Source: Fructobacillus apis
GTDB lineage: Bacteria; Bacillota; Bacilli; Lactobacillales; Lactobacillaceae
Assembly (NCBI RefSeq): GCF_023893635.1
Contig: NZ_JAMWYK010000007.1
Location: 1-52,909 of the forward strand
Direction: 5' to 3'
Length of the DNA stretch: 52,909 nt
Part shown: piece after piece, positions 19,285 through 29,370 of the stretch
Position numbering within the stretch: position 1 is the first letter of the stretch
Layout: the number at the start of each line of letters is the position of its first letter
Notes under the pieces: generated by a model
What the model saw: only the letters and a program-made list of their open reading frames with translations
Databases searched by the model: none
Told to the model about the DNA's origin: nothing
Program-made: the position numbers and the translations under genes

Positions 19285-19968
19285 ATGACTAAAGGTATCT
19301 TAGGCCGTAAAGTCGGTATGACTCAGGTTTTCACTGAATCTGGTGAATTGATCGCCGTGACTGCTGTTGAAGCTACTCCAAACGTTGTTTTGCAAGTTAA
19401 GACGCAAGCAACTGATGGATACAACGCTTTGCAGTTGGGTTACCAAGACAAGCGCGAGATTTTGTCAAACAAACCTGAACAAGGCCACGTTGCAAAAGCC
19501 AACACTGCCCCTAAGCGCTACATTCGTGAAGTCCGTGATGCGGAAGGCGAATACAGCGTTGGGGATGCAATTGCTGTTGACACTTTCCAAGCCGGTGAAT
19601 ATGTAGACGTCACTGGTATTACTAAGGGACACGGATTCCAAGGTGCTATCAAGCGCCACGGTCAATCACGTGGACCAATGAGCCACGGTTCCCGTTACCA
19701 CCGTCGCCCAGGTTCAATGGGTGCGGTTATCAACCGCGTGTTCCCAGGTAAGCTTTTGCCTGGTCGCATGGGAAACCGTAAGCGTACGATGCAAAACATT
19801 GCAATCGTAAACGTTGATGTTGAAAACAACCTCTTGTTGTTGAAGGGTAACGTCCCTGGTGCCAACAAGTCATTGTTGACAATCAAGTCAACGGTTAAGA
19901 CAAACGCACAACACCCTGAAATCAAGATGGCCGGTGCACAACCTGCTGCTGATTCAGAAGAAAACTAA
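19285..19968 (+). CDS. rplC: 50S ribosomal protein L3
   Basis: L3 initiates 50S assembly and reaches towards the peptidyl transferase centre. The 227-residue protein begins [16 protein letters not shown] and has the central extension [20 protein letters not shown] plus [10 protein letters not shown]. The C-terminal tail ([12 protein letters not shown]) is a short lineage-specific extension. AAGGAG lies ahead of the ATG. Confidence 0.98.
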   Translation: MTKGILGRKVGMTQVFTESGELIAVTAVEATPNVVLQVKTQATDGYNALQLGYQDKREILSNKPEQGHVAKANTAPKRYIREVRDAEGEYSVGDAIAVDTFQAGEYVDVTGITKGHGFQGAIKRHGQSRGPMSHGSRYHRRPGSMGAVINRVFPGKLLPGRMGNRKRTMQNIAIVNVDVENNLLLLKGNVPGANKSLLTIKSTVKTNAQHPEIKMAGAQPAADSEEN

Positions 19969-19994
19969 ACTAACAGAAAGGAGAACAATCAATC

Positions 19995-20618
19995 ATGACT
20001 AAAGTTGCTGTATTAAAGCAAGATGGTTCAAAGGCTGCTGATTTGGATTTGAACGAAGCAGTATTCGCCGTAGAACCTAACAACGCCGTGATCACTGATG
20101 CTGTATTGATGCAACGCGCATCAATGCGTCAAGGAACGCACGCCGTTAAGAACCGTTCAGCGGTTTCTGGTGGTGGACGTAAGCCTTGGAAGCAAAAGGG
20201 AACTGGTCGTGCCCGTCAAGGTTCTATCCGCGCGCCACAATGGCGTGGTGGTGGAATCGTATTCGGTCCTACTCCTCGTTCATACGCTTACCGTATTAAC
20301 AAGAAGGCTTACCAATTGGCCTTGAAGTCAGCTTTGTCACAAAAGCTTTCTGATAACAAGTTGGTTGTAGTTGACGCTTTGGCCTTTTCAGAAGCTAAGA
20401 CAAAGAACTTCAAGGAAGTTCTTGCAAACTTGGCTGTTGACTCAAAGGCCTTGGTTATCGTTGACAACGACAACGAAAACGCAATGCGCGCCGCTTCAAA
20501 CTTGGACAACGTTCAAGTAATGACGGCTGCAGGCGTTAACGTCTTGGACGTGGTAAACGCGGACAAGTTGGTGGTTGTTCAATCAGCGATTGAAGAAATC
20601 CAAGGAGGTCTCGCCTAA
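19995..20618 (+). CDS. rplD: 50S ribosomal protein L4
   Basis: L4 binds 23S rRNA and its extended loop lines the exit tunnel. The 207-residue protein has the loop [20 protein letters not shown] and [19 protein letters not shown], the region altered in some macrolide-resistant strains; it looks wild-type. In E. coli L4 also represses the S10 operon. AAAGGAG precedes the ATG and the stop overlaps the rplW ATG. Confidence 0.98.
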   Translation: MTKVAVLKQDGSKAADLDLNEAVFAVEPNNAVITDAVLMQRASMRQGTHAVKNRSAVSGGGRKPWKQKGTGRARQGSIRAPQWRGGGIVFGPTPRSYAYRINKKAYQLALKSALSQKLSDNKLVVVDALAFSEAKTKNFKEVLANLAVDSKALVIVDNDNENAMRAASNLDNVQVMTAAGVNVLDVVNADKLVVVQSAIEEIQGGLA

Positions 20619-20905
20619 TGGAAGCACGCGATATTATCCGTCGTCCAATCATTACCGAAGCTTCAATGGCGCAAACAGAAATGAAGCGCTACGTATTTGA
20701 AGTTGACGTACGGGCCACTAAGCCAGAAATCAAGCGCGCCATCGAAGAAATCTTCGATGTACAAGTTGCACGCTTGAACACCGCAAACGTTCGCGGTAAG
20801 AAGAAGCGTCAAGGTCGCTATGTCGGATTCACTCGTAAGATGAAGAAGGCTACTGTTACTTTGAAGGCTGACTCAAAAGATATTCAAATCTTTAACGAAG
20901 GTTAA
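20618..20905 (+). CDS. rplW: 50S ribosomal protein L23
   Basis: L23 sits at the tunnel exit and is the docking site for trigger factor and SRP. The 95-residue protein starts [17 protein letters not shown] and contains [18 protein letters not shown] and [12 protein letters not shown]. It overlaps rplD by one base (TAATG), with GGAGG inside the end of rplD. Confidence 0.98.
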   Translation: MEARDIIRRPIITEASMAQTEMKRYVFEVDVRATKPEIKRAIEEIFDVQVARLNTANVRGKKKRQGRYVGFTRKMKKATVTLKADSKDIQIFNEG

Positions 20906-20926
20906 TTTTAATAGGAGGAAAAGACA

Positions 20927-21763
20927 TTGGCTATCAAGACATATAAGCCAACCTCAAACGGACGTCGTAACATGACTTCTTCTGATTTCGCTGAAATCAC
21001 GAAGTCAACGCCCGAAAAGAGTTTGTTGGCAAAGAAGTCAAAGACTGGTGCGCGTAACGCATCTGGTCGTATGACTGTTCGCCACAAGGCTGGTGGACAC
21101 AAGCAAGCCTACCGTATCATCGACTTTAAGCGGGTGAAGGACAACAAGTCTGCCACTGTTAAGGCGATCGAATACGATCCAAATCGTTCAGCAAACATCG
21201 CTTTGTTGGTATACGAAGATGGAATCAAGAGCTACATCTTGGCGCCTAAGGGACTTAAGGTTGGCGATAAGGTTCAATCTGGTTCTGATGCCGATATTAA
21301 GATCGGTAATGCCTTGCCATTGAAGAACATTCCTGAAGGTACTTTGGTTCACAACATCGAATTGAAGCCTGGTAAGGGTGGTCAATTGGCACGTTCCGCC
21401 GGTGCATCAGCACAGGTTTTGGGACATGACGGCAAGTACGTCATCGTTCGTTTGATTTCAGGTGAAGTACGTTTGGTTATCGAAACTGCACGTGCAACTG
21501 TAGGTCAAGTTGGTAACGCAGAACACTCATTGATCAACTGGGGTAAGGCTGGTCGTAACCGTTGGCGCGGTAAGCGTCCACACGTTCGTGGATCAGTTAT
21601 GAACCCTAACGATCACCCTCATGGAGGAGGAGAAGGTAAGGCACCTGTTGGTATGCCATCACCACTCTCACCTTGGGGTAAGAAGACTGCCGGTAAGAAG
21701 ACTCGTAACACGAAGAAGAACTCTACTAAGTTTATTATTCGTGGTCGTAAGAAGAGTAAGTAA
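20927..21763 (+). CDS. rplB: 50S ribosomal protein L2 (TTG start)
   Basis: L2 helps join the subunits and supports peptidyl transferase activity. The 278-residue protein reads [16 protein letters not shown] after a TTG start at 20927, preceded by AGGAGG at 20914-20919; no ATG is better placed. The conserved C-terminal block [17 protein letters not shown] carries the histidine essential for function. A TTG start on a core ribosomal gene is uncommon but convincing here. Confidence 0.97.
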   Translation: MAIKTYKPTSNGRRNMTSSDFAEITKSTPEKSLLAKKSKTGARNASGRMTVRHKAGGHKQAYRIIDFKRVKDNKSATVKAIEYDPNRSANIALLVYEDGIKSYILAPKGLKVGDKVQSGSDADIKIGNALPLKNIPEGTLVHNIELKPGKGGQLARSAGASAQVLGHDGKYVIVRLISGEVRLVIETARATVGQVGNAEHSLINWGKAGRNRWRGKRPHVRGSVMNPNDHPHGGGEGKAPVGMPSPLSPWGKKTAGKKTRNTKKNSTKFIIRGRKKSK

Positions 21764-21780
21764 GGGAAAGGAGATAACTA

Positions 21781-22056
21781 ATGGCTCGTAGTTTGAAAAA
21801 GGGACCATTTGCGGACCCGCACTTGCTTAAGAAGATCGAGGCCCAAGCGGACCAAGAAAAGAAGTCAGTGATCAAGACTTGGTCACGTCGTTCAACGATT
21901 TTCCCAAGCTTCATCGGATTCACGATCGCAGTTTATGACGGTCGCAAGCACGTTCCTGTTTTTGTCCAAGACGACATGGTTGGCCACAAGTTAGGTGAAT
22001 TTGTTCCAACTCGTACGTTCAAGGGTCACAAAGTAGACGATAAGAAGACTAAGTAA
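21781..22056 (+). CDS. rpsS: 30S ribosomal protein S19
   Basis: S19 is a 30S head protein that forms bridges with the 50S subunit. The 91-residue protein shows [19 protein letters not shown] and [10 protein letters not shown], both characteristic. AAAGGAG precedes the ATG, 17 bases after rplB. Confidence 0.98.
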   Translation: MARSLKKGPFADPHLLKKIEAQADQEKKSVIKTWSRRSTIFPSFIGFTIAVYDGRKHVPVFVQDDMVGHKLGEFVPTRTFKGHKVDDKKTK

Positions 22057-22070
22057 GGAGGAAATGCAAA

Positions 22071-22427
22071 ATGGCTGAACAAGTAACATCAGCTCGGGCG
22101 ACTGCCAAGATCGTTCGCGTTGCCCCTCGTAAGGCACGCTTAGTTCTTGATACGATTCGTCGGAAGAATGTAAACGAAGCCTTTGCAATCCTAAAGTTCT
22201 TGCCAAATACTTCAACTGAAGATATTTACAAGGTATTGAACTCAGCAGTTGCAAACGCGGAAAACAACTTTTCACTTGACCGTGAAGATTTGATCGTTAA
22301 GGAAGCATTCGCAAACGAAGGACCAACGCTTAAGCGTTTCCGTCCTCGTGCAAAGGGATCTGCTTCTGCAATTAACAAGCGCACAAGCCACATCACGATT
22401 GTGGTAGCAGAGAAGGAGGAAAAGTAA
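22071..22427 (+). CDS. rplV: 50S ribosomal protein L22
   Basis: L22 extends through the 50S subunit and forms the tunnel constriction with L4. The 118-residue protein has [18 protein letters not shown] and the beta-hairpin region [19 protein letters not shown], whose alteration can give macrolide resistance; no change is obvious. The final base of the stop codon is the first of the rpsC ATG. Confidence 0.98.
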   Translation: MAEQVTSARATAKIVRVAPRKARLVLDTIRRKNVNEAFAILKFLPNTSTEDIYKVLNSAVANAENNFSLDREDLIVKEAFANEGPTLKRFRPRAKGSASAINKRTSHITIVVAEKEEK

Positions 22428-23095
22428 TGGGTCAAAAGATTAACCCAACTGGCTTCCGTGTCGGTGTCATCCGTGACTGGGATGCGAAGTGGTTTGCTGA
22501 TAAGGCAGACTTTTCTAACCAACTTCTTGAAGACTTGCGTATTCGTAAGTACATCGAAGAAAACTTGACGGATGCTTCAGTTGACCGTGTCGAAATCGAA
22601 CGCTCAACGAAGTCACGTATCGATTTGACTTTGCACACTGCCAAGCCAGGAATGGTTATTGGTAAGGGTGGTTCCGAAGTTGAAAAGTTGCGGACTCAAT
22701 TAGCTAAGTTGACGAACGTTGATGAACGTGGACGCTTCAAGCGTGTCTTCATCAACATTGTTGAAATTAAGAAGCCAGACTTGCAAGCTCACCTCGTGGG
22801 TATGCAAATCGCTGGTGATTTGGAACGCCGTGTTGCCTTCCGTCGTGCAATGCGTGGTGCTATTCAACGTGCCCGCCGTGCCGGTGCAAAGGGAATCAAG
22901 GTTGTTGTTTCAGGTCGTTTGAACGGGGCTGACATGTCACGTATCGAACAATACACTGAAGGAACTGTTCCGCTCCACACACTCCGTGCCGACATTGACT
23001 ACTCATGGGACGAAGCAGCTACTGCTTACGGTAACTTGGGTATCAAGACGTGGATCTACCGTGGAGATGTATTGCCAAAGAAGAAGAACAAGTAG
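22427..23095 (+). CDS. rpsC: 30S ribosomal protein S3
   Basis: S3 lies at the mRNA entry channel and has helicase-like activity with S4 and S5. The 222-residue protein has the type II KH motif [16 protein letters not shown] near residue 80 and the C-terminal domain [23 protein letters not shown] lies in the end of rplV. It ends in KKKNK. Confidence 0.98.
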   Translation: MGQKINPTGFRVGVIRDWDAKWFADKADFSNQLLEDLRIRKYIEENLTDASVDRVEIERSTKSRIDLTLHTAKPGMVIGKGGSEVEKLRTQLAKLTNVDERGRFKRVFINIVEIKKPDLQAHLVGMQIAGDLERRVAFRRAMRGAIQRARRAGAKGIKVVVSGRLNGADMSRIEQYTEGTVPLHTLRADIDYSWDEAATAYGNLGIKTWIYRGDVLPKKKNK

Positions 23096-23107
23096 GAGGG
23101 AAGCAAC

Positions 23108-23521
23108 ATGTTAGTACCAAAGCGTGTTAAGTTCCGTCGTCCACACCGTGGCCACATGCGTGGTGAAGCAAAGGGTGGAAAGACGGTTGCCTTCGGTGAT
23201 TACGGCTTGCAAGCAGTGACTTCAAGCTGGATCTCTAACCGGCAAATCGAAGCTGCCCGTATTGCAATGACCCGTTATATGAAGCGTGGTGGTAAGGTCT
23301 GGATCAAGATCTTCCCTCACTTGTCATATACATCTAAGGGTGTTGGTGTTCGAATGGGTAACGGTAAGGGTAGTCCTGAAGGATGGGTTGCCCCAGTTAA
23401 GCGTGGTAAGGTAATGTTCGAAGTTGGTGGCGTGGCTAAGCCAGTCGCCCTCGAAGCATTGCGCCTCGCACAACACAAGTTGCCTGTACGTACAAAGATT
23501 ATTGCTCGGGAGGCTGAATAA
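23108..23521 (+). CDS. rplP: 50S ribosomal protein L16
   Basis: L16 contacts the A-site tRNA elbow and organises the central protuberance side of 23S rRNA. The 137-residue protein starts [19 protein letters not shown] and includes [20 protein letters not shown], where the arginine-rich loop meets tRNA. It shares one base with the rpmC ATG. Confidence 0.98.
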   Translation: MLVPKRVKFRRPHRGHMRGEAKGGKTVAFGDYGLQAVTSSWISNRQIEAARIAMTRYMKRGGKVWIKIFPHLSYTSKGVGVRMGNGKGSPEGWVAPVKRGKVMFEVGGVAKPVALEALRLAQHKLPVRTKIIAREAE

Positions 23522-23727
23522 TGGCTAAAGCAAATGAATTAAACGCTTTGTCACTTGCGGATTTGCAAAAGCGCGAAGCCGAATTCAAGGAAGAATTGTT
23601 CAACCTTCGTTTCCAATTGGCTACTGGTCAATTGGAAAACACGGCCCGTATTTCAAAAGTTCGTAAGGACATCGCACGTGTGAAGACTGTCATTCGTGCA
23701 CAACAGTTGGCACAAGCCAACAAGTAA
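23521..23727 (+). CDS. rpmC: 50S ribosomal protein L29
   Basis: L29 is a small two-helix protein beside L23 at the tunnel exit. The 68-residue sequence has the family core [20 protein letters not shown] followed by [13 protein letters not shown]. Its ATG overlaps the rplP stop, with GGGAGG just upstream inside rplP. Confidence 0.98.
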   Translation: MAKANELNALSLADLQKREAEFKEELFNLRFQLATGQLENTARISKVRKDIARVKTVIRAQQLAQANK

Positions 23728-23749
23728 GACGAAAGGAAGAAGCTGAAAA

Positions 23750-24016
23750 ATGAGTGAAGAACGTAACGCTCGTAAGGTCAACCGCGGCCGTGTCGTTTCC
23801 GACAAGATGGAAAAGACAATTACTGTTGCCGTTGACACTTACGTCAACCACCCAGTATATGGTAAGCGAGTTCGCTATACGAAGAAGTTTAAGGCCCATG
23901 ATGAAAACAACATCGCCAAGCAAGGCGACATCGTTGAAATCATGGAAACTCGTCCTTTGTCTGCAACGAAGCACTTCCGTTTGGTTAAGGTCATTGAAGA
24001 GGCCGTTATCCTTTAA
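23750..24016 (+). CDS. rpsQ: 30S ribosomal protein S17
   Basis: S17 is an OB-fold primary binder of 16S rRNA. The 88-residue protein has [19 protein letters not shown], the basic [14 protein letters not shown] segment and [25 protein letters not shown] precedes the ATG. Confidence 0.98.
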   Translation: MSEERNARKVNRGRVVSDKMEKTITVAVDTYVNHPVYGKRVRYTKKFKAHDENNIAKQGDIVEIMETRPLSATKHFRLVKVIEEAVIL

Positions 24017-24063
24017 TTAGGAAACCAATCGTCTGTAATAATTGCTAACAAGGAGGATGAACC

Positions 24064-24432
24064 ATGATTCAACAAGAGAGTCGTTTGAAAGTGGCTGATA
24101 ACTCTGGTGCACGTGAAATCTTGACGATTAAAGTGCTCGGTGGTTCTGGCCGTAAGGTTGCTGGCATCGGTGACATGATTGTTGCTACTGTTAAGCAAGC
24201 TATTCCTGGTGGTAACGTTAAGAAGGGTGACGTCGTAAAGGCCGTCATCGTACGTACTGTATCTGATGTTCGTCGTACTGACGGATCATACATCAACTTC
24301 GATGAAAACGCTGCTGTTATCGTTAAGGATGACAAGTCACCAGTTGGAACGCGTATTTTTGGCCCAGTTGCACGTGAATTGCGTGACGCTAACTACACGC
24401 GTATCGTTTCATTGGCACCAGAAGTGCTCTAA
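24064..24432 (+). CDS. rplN: 50S ribosomal protein L14
   Basis: L14 lies at the subunit interface and is the docking site of the silencing factor RsfS. The 122-residue protein starts [19 protein letters not shown] and contains [17 protein letters not shown] and the C-terminal SLAPEVL. AAGGAGG precedes the ATG. Confidence 0.98.
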   Translation: MIQQESRLKVADNSGAREILTIKVLGGSGRKVAGIGDMIVATVKQAIPGGNVKKGDVVKAVIVRTVSDVRRTDGSYINFDENAAVIVKDDKSPVGTRIFGPVARELRDANYTRIVSLAPEVL

Positions 24433-24454
24433 TACTTACAAGGAGGAGCCAATC

Positions 24455-24763
24455 ATGTTTGTAAAAACAGGTGATAAGGTTCGCGTCATTGCAGGTAAGG
24501 ACAAGGGTAAGGAAGGAACAGTTACTAAGACTGTCGAATCTAAGAACCGTGTTCTTGTCGAAGGCGTAAACCTCGTTAAGAAGCATCAAAAGCCTTCTAA
24601 CGAATACCCACAGGGTGGTGTTATCAATACTGAAGCACCTATCCACGCATCAAACGTGCAAGTACTTGACCCTTCAACTAACGAACCAACGAAGGTTGGA
24701 TACAAGTTTGAAGACGGAAAGAAAGTACGTTTTGCTAAGAAGTCCGGCAACAAGTTGGGCTAA
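24455..24763 (+). CDS. rplX: 50S ribosomal protein L24
   Basis: L24 is an assembly initiator of the 50S subunit with a KOW fold. The 102-residue protein begins [20 protein letters not shown], includes [18 protein letters not shown], and ends KKSGNKLG. I start at ATG 24455 after AAGGAGG; the reading frame stays open further upstream inside rplN but has no SD or homology there. Confidence 0.97.
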   Translation: MFVKTGDKVRVIAGKDKGKEGTVTKTVESKNRVLVEGVNLVKKHQKPSNEYPQGGVINTEAPIHASNVQVLDPSTNEPTKVGYKFEDGKKVRFAKKSGNKLG

Positions 24764-24800
24764 TTAAAAGCTATATAATTGAAAGGTAGAAATCATTATC

Positions 24801-25343
24801 ATGGCAAATGAATTAAAAGAAAAATATGTTAATGAAGTTCAACCTGCTTTGATCAAGAAGTTTGAATTTACTTCAATCATGCAAGCACCTAAGATCGAAA
24901 AGATCGTTTTGAACATGGGTGTTGGTGATGCAGTTTCAAACTCAAAGAACCTCGATGAAGCGGTTGAAGAATTGAAGCAAATTGCTGGACAACAACCAGT
25001 AATTACGCGTGCTAAGAAGTCAATCGCCGGTTTCCGTTTGCGTGAAGGTATGGCAATCGGAGCGAAGGTTACTTTGCGCGGAGAACGTATGTACGAATTC
25101 ATGGACAAGTTGATTAACATCTCTTTGCCACGTGTTCGTGACTTCCACGGTGTTTCTGGTAAGGCCTTTGATGGTCGCGGAAACTACACGTTGGGAATCC
25201 GTGAACAGTTGATTTTCCCTGAAATCGACTTTGACAAGGTTAACAAGGTTCGCGGTTTGGACATCGTTGTTGTAACGACTGCACAAACTGACGAAGAAGG
25301 TTACGAATTGTTGGCTGGCTTGGGCATGCCTTTTGCTAAGTAA
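24801..25343 (+). CDS. rplE: 50S ribosomal protein L5
   Basis: L5 binds 5S rRNA and the P-site tRNA in the central protuberance. The 180-residue protein has [39 protein letters not shown] and [27 protein letters not shown] precedes the ATG. In most relatives rpsN follows directly; here a hairpin-filled 124-base gap leads to rpsH. Confidence 0.98.
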   Translation: MANELKEKYVNEVQPALIKKFEFTSIMQAPKIEKIVLNMGVGDAVSNSKNLDEAVEELKQIAGQQPVITRAKKSIAGFRLREGMAIGAKVTLRGERMYEFMDKLINISLPRVRDFHGVSGKAFDGRGNYTLGIREQLIFPEIDFDKVNKVRGLDIVVVTTAQTDEEGYELLAGLGMPFAK

Positions 25344-25350
25344 ACAATTT

Positions 25351-25440
25351 AAAAACGGTCACTCTTACGAGTGGCACGTTTTTAAGAAGAAGAGAAGGAC
25401 TTCTCTTTTTCTTAAGAGCGTGTCAATTGTGAACACGTTC
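25351..25440 (+). promoter_or_regulatory. Hairpin cluster where rpsN would be expected
   Basis: Three inverted repeats lie in the rplE-rpsH gap: AAAACG..CACTC/GAGTG..CGTTTT with a T run (25352-25383), AGAGAAG/CTTCTCT with T's (about 25391-25410), and CGTGT/ACACG (about 25419-25437). No S14 reading frame fits in this 124-base gap. They may be attenuators or a protein-binding site, or scars of gene loss. Confidence 0.6.
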
Positions 25441-25467
25441 AAAATTATAAAAGGAGGATATCGATAG

Positions 25468-25866
25468 ATGTCTATGACTGATCCAATCGCTGATTTTTTG
25501 ACTCGGATTCGTAACGCCAACTTGGCCCGTCACGCTTCCGTTCAAATTCCAGCATCAAAAATGAAGAAGAGCATTGCTGAGATCTTGAAGCAAGAAGGTT
25601 TCATCCGTGATGTAGAATACATTGAAGACAACAAGCAAGGTGTTATCAACGTATTCTTGAAGTACGGGGAAGATCAACAGCGTGTCATCACTGGTATTAA
25701 GCGTGTGTCAAAGCCTGGTTTGCGTAAGTACGCCAAGGCCGAAGACATGCCAAAGGTCTTGAACGGCCTTGGTATCGCTATCGTTTCAACTTCAAACGGA
25801 GTTGTGACTGATAAGGTAGCACGTGCTAAGCAAGTCGGTGGCGAAGTGCTGGCTTACGTTTGGTAA
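25468..25866 (+). CDS. rpsH: 30S ribosomal protein S8
   Basis: S8 is a primary binder of the 16S central domain and represses the spc operon in E. coli. The 132-residue protein begins [18 protein letters not shown] and ends with the RNA-binding [26 protein letters not shown] region. AAAGGAGG precedes the ATG. The upstream hairpin cluster could be its target; that is inference. Confidence 0.98.
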   Translation: MSMTDPIADFLTRIRNANLARHASVQIPASKMKKSIAEILKQEGFIRDVEYIEDNKQGVINVFLKYGEDQQRVITGIKRVSKPGLRKYAKAEDMPKVLNGLGIAIVSTSNGVVTDKVARAKQVGGEVLAYVW

Positions 25867-25890
25867 TATATCTAAGAAAGGAGACTTACC

Positions 25891-26427
25891 ATGAGCCGTA
25901 TTGGAAATCAAGTAGTTACTGTCCCAGCTGGCGTTGAAGTTAAGCAGGACGGACAACACGTAACGGTTAAGGGACCTAAGGGTGAATTGTCATACACGAT
26001 CAACCCTGAAATCACGATGCACATGGATGGAACGGAAGTTCGTTTCACTCGTGCAGCCGAAGACAAGAAGCACCGTGCATTGCACGGTACGACAACCGCA
26101 AACTTCATCAACTTGATCGAAGGTGTTACCAATGGTTTCACTAAGACTTTGAAGATGGTCGGAGTTGGTTACCGTGCCGCAATGAAGGGTTCTACTTTGA
26201 ACTTGTCAGTTGGTTACTCACACCCAGTTGACTTTGAACAACGTGAAGGCTTGTCAGTTGAAGTACCAGATGCTTTGACGATCAAGATTTCAGGAATTTC
26301 AAAGCAATTGGTCGGTGACTTTGCTGCTGAAGTTCGCGCCGTACGCCCACCCGAACCATACAAGGGTAAGGGAATTCGTTACGAAAACGAAGTTGTTAAG
26401 CGTAAGGAAGGTAAGACTGGTAAGTAA
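25891..26427 (+). CDS. rplF: 50S ribosomal protein L6
   Basis: L6 binds near the sarcin-ricin loop and supports translational GTPases. The 178-residue protein begins [18 protein letters not shown], with [19 protein letters not shown] in the middle and the C-terminal [16 protein letters not shown]-like block ([18 protein letters not shown]). AAAGGAG precedes the ATG. Confidence 0.98.
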   Translation: MSRIGNQVVTVPAGVEVKQDGQHVTVKGPKGELSYTINPEITMHMDGTEVRFTRAAEDKKHRALHGTTTANFINLIEGVTNGFTKTLKMVGVGYRAAMKGSTLNLSVGYSHPVDFEQREGLSVEVPDALTIKISGISKQLVGDFAAEVRAVRPPEPYKGKGIRYENEVVKRKEGKTGK

Positions 26428-26480
26428 GCTTAAAGCTTCTTATAACCGTCTTATTATTGATACAAAAGTTTTAATTGAAC

Positions 26481-26498
26481 AGGTGGCTTGAGCCGCCT
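26481..26498 (+). promoter_or_regulatory. Hairpin before rplR
   Basis: AGGTGGC (26481-26487) pairs with GCCGCCT (26492-26498) over TTGA, inside a 90-base rplF-rplR gap. There is no T run. It could stabilise mRNA ends; function unknown. Confidence 0.4.
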
Positions 26499-26517
26499 AG
26501 AAAAGGAAAGCACAGCT

Positions 26518-26871
26518 ATGATTTCAAAACCAGATAAGAACAAGCTCCGTGCACGTCGCCACAAGCGCGTCCGCGGAAAAGTCTCTGGTACTGCTGCTCG
26601 CCCACGTTTGAACGTTTTCCGTTCTAATGTAAACATCTACGCTCAATTGATTGATGACGTAGCGGGTGTAACGCTAGCAAGTGCCTCAAGTCAAAGTGCC
26701 GATGTTACCGGTACTAAGGTAGAACAAGCCGTTAAGGTTGGTGAATTGATCGCCAAGAACGCCAAGGCTGCTAAGATCGAAGAAGTTGTCTTCGATCGTG
26801 GTGGTTACGTCTATCACGGACGTATCAAGGCATTGGCTGATTCAGCTCGTGAAAACGGCTTGAAGTTCTAA
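26518..26871 (+). CDS. rplR: 50S ribosomal protein L18
   Basis: L18 delivers 5S rRNA to the 50S subunit together with L5. The 117-residue protein starts [20 protein letters not shown] and has [20 protein letters not shown] and the C-terminal [21 protein letters not shown] choose ATG 26518 (AAAGGAAAG upstream) over an in-frame ATG at 26488, which would add ten residues foreign to L18. Confidence 0.97.
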   Translation: MISKPDKNKLRARRHKRVRGKVSGTAARPRLNVFRSNVNIYAQLIDDVAGVTLASASSQSADVTGTKVEQAVKVGELIAKNAKAAKIEEVVFDRGGYVYHGRIKALADSARENGLKF

Positions 26872-26890
26872 GGAAAGGAGGAATAAACAA

Positions 26891-27397
26891 ATGGTTGAAT
26901 TCGTAAACCCTAAAGAATTAGGTGAATTAGAAGAAAACGTTGTCGCAATTAACCGTGTTACCAAGGTTGTTAAGGGTGGACGTCGTTTGCGTTTCGGTGC
27001 TTTGGTTGTCGTAGGAGACAAGCAAGGTCACGTAGGTTTCGGAACTGGTAAGGCACAAGAAGTGCCAGAAGCTATCCGCAAGGCTGTCGAAGACGCAAAG
27101 CGTAACTTGATCACTGTCCCAATGGTTGGTACGACTATTCCTCACGATGTTCTTGGAGAACACGCTGGTGGAAAGATTTTGATTAAGCCAGCCGAAGAAG
27201 GAGCTGGAGTTGCTGCCGGTGGTTCTACTCGTTCCGTTATGGAATTGGCTGGAATCAACGATGTGACTGCTAAGTCACTTGGTTCATCAACACCAGTTAA
27301 CGTTGTCCGTGCAACTTTTGACGGTTTGTCACAGTTGAAGGACGCAAACGATGTTGCAAAGATGCGTGGTGTTTCTTTGGAACACTTGGCTGAATAA
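26891..27397 (+). CDS. rpsE: 30S ribosomal protein S5
   Basis: S5 acts at the mRNA entry site and in decoding accuracy. The 168-residue protein has [20 protein letters not shown], the [18 protein letters not shown] block and [16 protein letters not shown]. The spectinomycin loop (VVKGGRR) appears unaltered. AAAGGAGG precedes the ATG. Confidence 0.98.
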   Translation: MVEFVNPKELGELEENVVAINRVTKVVKGGRRLRFGALVVVGDKQGHVGFGTGKAQEVPEAIRKAVEDAKRNLITVPMVGTTIPHDVLGEHAGGKILIKPAEEGAGVAAGGSTRSVMELAGINDVTAKSLGSSTPVNVVRATFDGLSQLKDANDVAKMRGVSLEHLAE

Positions 27398-27408
27398 GGA
27401 GCGATACT

Positions 27409-27591
27409 ATGGCTGATTTGAAGATCACTTTGATTAAGAGTGCGGCTCATCGCTTGCCTAAGCAACGTGCCATCGTTAAGTCACTTGGACTTAACCGGGT
27501 ATCAAGCTCAGTGGTGAAGCCAGATAACGCAGCGACACGTGGTGCAATCTTCCATATTGCACACTTGATCTCTGTTGAAGAAGTAAAGTAA
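27409..27591 (+). CDS. rpmD: 50S ribosomal protein L30
   Basis: L30 is a small surface protein of the 50S subunit. The 60-residue sequence [34 protein letters not shown] and [13 protein letters not shown] fits the short bacterial form. AAGGAGCG precedes the ATG, 12 bases after rpsE. Confidence 0.97.
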   Translation: MADLKITLIKSAAHRLPKQRAIVKSLGLNRVSSSVVKPDNAATRGAIFHIAHLISVEEVK

Positions 27592-27619
27592 AAAAAATTT
27601 AGAAAAGGAGGGACCAACC

Positions 27620-28054
27620 ATGGAATTGAACGAATTACAACCTGCTGCTGGGTCACGCTCAGTACGCAACCGTGTAGGTCGTGGTACATCATCCGGTAAC
27701 GGTAAGACGTCTGGACGTGGACAAAAGGGTCAAAAGGCCCGTTCTAAGACGCGTCTTGGATTCGAAGGTGGACAAATGCCTTTGTACCGTCGTATTCCAA
27801 AGCGTGGATTTACTAACATTTCACGTAAGGAATTCGCCGTTGTTAACTTGGACAAGTTGAATGTCTTTGATAACGGAACTGAAGTAACGCCTGCTTTGTT
27901 GATTGAATCTGGTCTCGTAAAGAACCAAAAAGACGGCGTTAAGATCTTGGCCAACGGACAACTTGACAAGAAGTTGACTGTTAAGGCACACAAGTTCTCA
28001 GCTGCCGCTGCTAAGGCAATCGAACAAGCTGGTGGAAACACCGAGGTGATTTAA
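27620..28054 (+). CDS. rplO: 50S ribosomal protein L15
   Basis: L15 is a late assembly protein with a long basic N-terminal extension in 23S rRNA. The 144-residue protein has [20 protein letters not shown] and [26 protein letters not shown] precedes the ATG. The stop overlaps the secY ATG by one base. Confidence 0.98.
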   Translation: MELNELQPAAGSRSVRNRVGRGTSSGNGKTSGRGQKGQKARSKTRLGFEGGQMPLYRRIPKRGFTNISRKEFAVVNLDKLNVFDNGTEVTPALLIESGLVKNQKDGVKILANGQLDKKLTVKAHKFSAAAAKAIEQAGGNTEVI

Positions 28055-29352
28055 TGTTCCGCACGTTATTTAATGCCATCCGTCAACAAGATATTCGCAA
28101 AAAGATGCTTTGGACCGTTTTGATTCTCTTCGTTTATCGAATTGGAGTTCACATTACGGTGCCAGGTGTTAACCCTGCTGCTTTGCAGTCAGTGGCCAAC
28201 TCTGGTCTTTTGAACATCTTAAATATCTTTTCGGGTGGGGGTCTGTTGAACTTCTCCCTCTTTGCGATGGGAGTTTCACCCTATGTTACTGCGCAAATCG
28301 TTGTGCAGTTGCTGCAGTTAGATATCGTGCCGCGTTTTGTCGAATGGAGTAAGCAAGGTGAAGTTGGTCGCCGGAAGCTGAATCAAGCAACCCGGTATTT
28401 AACGATCGTCTTTGCCTTTTTGCAATCAGTCGGAATTACGGCTGGTTTCAACTCCTTAGCCGCCTATGGCTTGGTCAAGCAAACCAATAACGTGACCTCC
28501 TTCCTTTTGATTGGTTCGGTCATGACAATGGGTACTTTCTTTGCCATGTGGCTCGGTGAAATGATTACCGAAAAGGGTCTTGGAAACGGTGTTTCCATGA
28601 TCATCTTCTCTGGTATCATTTCCCAAACCCCAAGTTCTTTCTATGACATCTTCAAGGAAAACGTGTTGCAGGCTTCTAAGTCACAACTCGTTAACGGTTG
28701 GGTGTTCGTGACCGTCCTCGCACTTGCCATTATCTTGGTAATTGGGATTACGACTTGGTTCTACGAAGCTTCACGTAAGCTTCAGATCCAATACACGCGT
28801 TCCGCTGTATCTTACGGTGCAGAAGCCTACCTACCTTTGAAGTTGAATGTTTCTGGTGTTATCCCGGTTATCTTTGCATCGTCATTGATTTCCACGCCAC
28901 AAACGATTCTTTTCGCCTTCCAGAGTAAGTATTCTGGTGAACAGTGGTTCAAGATCTTGAAGGAAATCTTCTCAATGCAGACGACGACCGGAGCGATCTT
29001 CTACACTGTGATGATCATTCTCTTTACTTACTTCTACGCCTTTGTTCAGGTTAACCCAGAAAAGCTTTCTGAGAACCTGCAAAAGCAAGGTGCCTACATT
29101 GTCCCAGTTCGTCCTGGTGTTGAAACGCAACAGTTCATCACCAAGATGTTGCTGCGACTCTCATTTGTTGGATCCCTCTACCTTGGCTTTGTTGCCTTGG
29201 TACCGTTGATTGCTTCGGATGTATGGGGATTGAATGAAAAGATTGGATTGGGAGGAACATCCCTTCTAATCACAATCGGGGTAACCCTCGATTTGCTCCG
29301 TCAAATCGATGGTTTGCTGCAAAAGAAAAACTACGTTGGGTTCATCCACTAG
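28054..29352 (+). CDS. secY: Protein translocase subunit SecY
   Basis: SecY is the channel of the general secretion pathway and works with the SecA at 1870. The 432-residue protein has ten hydrophobic helices; the first is KMLWTVLILFVYRIGVHITVP and the plug region NIFSGGGLLNFSLFAMGVSPYV is visible. Conserved cytosolic loops include YTRSAVSYGAEAYLPLKLN and RPGVETQQFI. The ATG overlaps the rplO stop, so export capacity is tied to ribosomal protein synthesis. Confidence 0.98.
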   Translation: MFRTLFNAIRQQDIRKKMLWTVLILFVYRIGVHITVPGVNPAALQSVANSGLLNILNIFSGGGLLNFSLFAMGVSPYVTAQIVVQLLQLDIVPRFVEWSKQGEVGRRKLNQATRYLTIVFAFLQSVGITAGFNSLAAYGLVKQTNNVTSFLLIGSVMTMGTFFAMWLGEMITEKGLGNGVSMIIFSGIISQTPSSFYDIFKENVLQASKSQLVNGWVFVTVLALAIILVIGITTWFYEASRKLQIQYTRSAVSYGAEAYLPLKLNVSGVIPVIFASSLISTPQTILFAFQSKYSGEQWFKILKEIFSMQTTTGAIFYTVMIILFTYFYAFVQVNPEKLSENLQKQGAYIVPVRPGVETQQFITKMLLRLSFVGSLYLGFVALVPLIASDVWGLNEKIGLGGTSLLITIGVTLDLLRQIDGLLQKKNYVGFIH

Positions 29353-29370
29353 TTAAAAAGGAGTCTCGTC

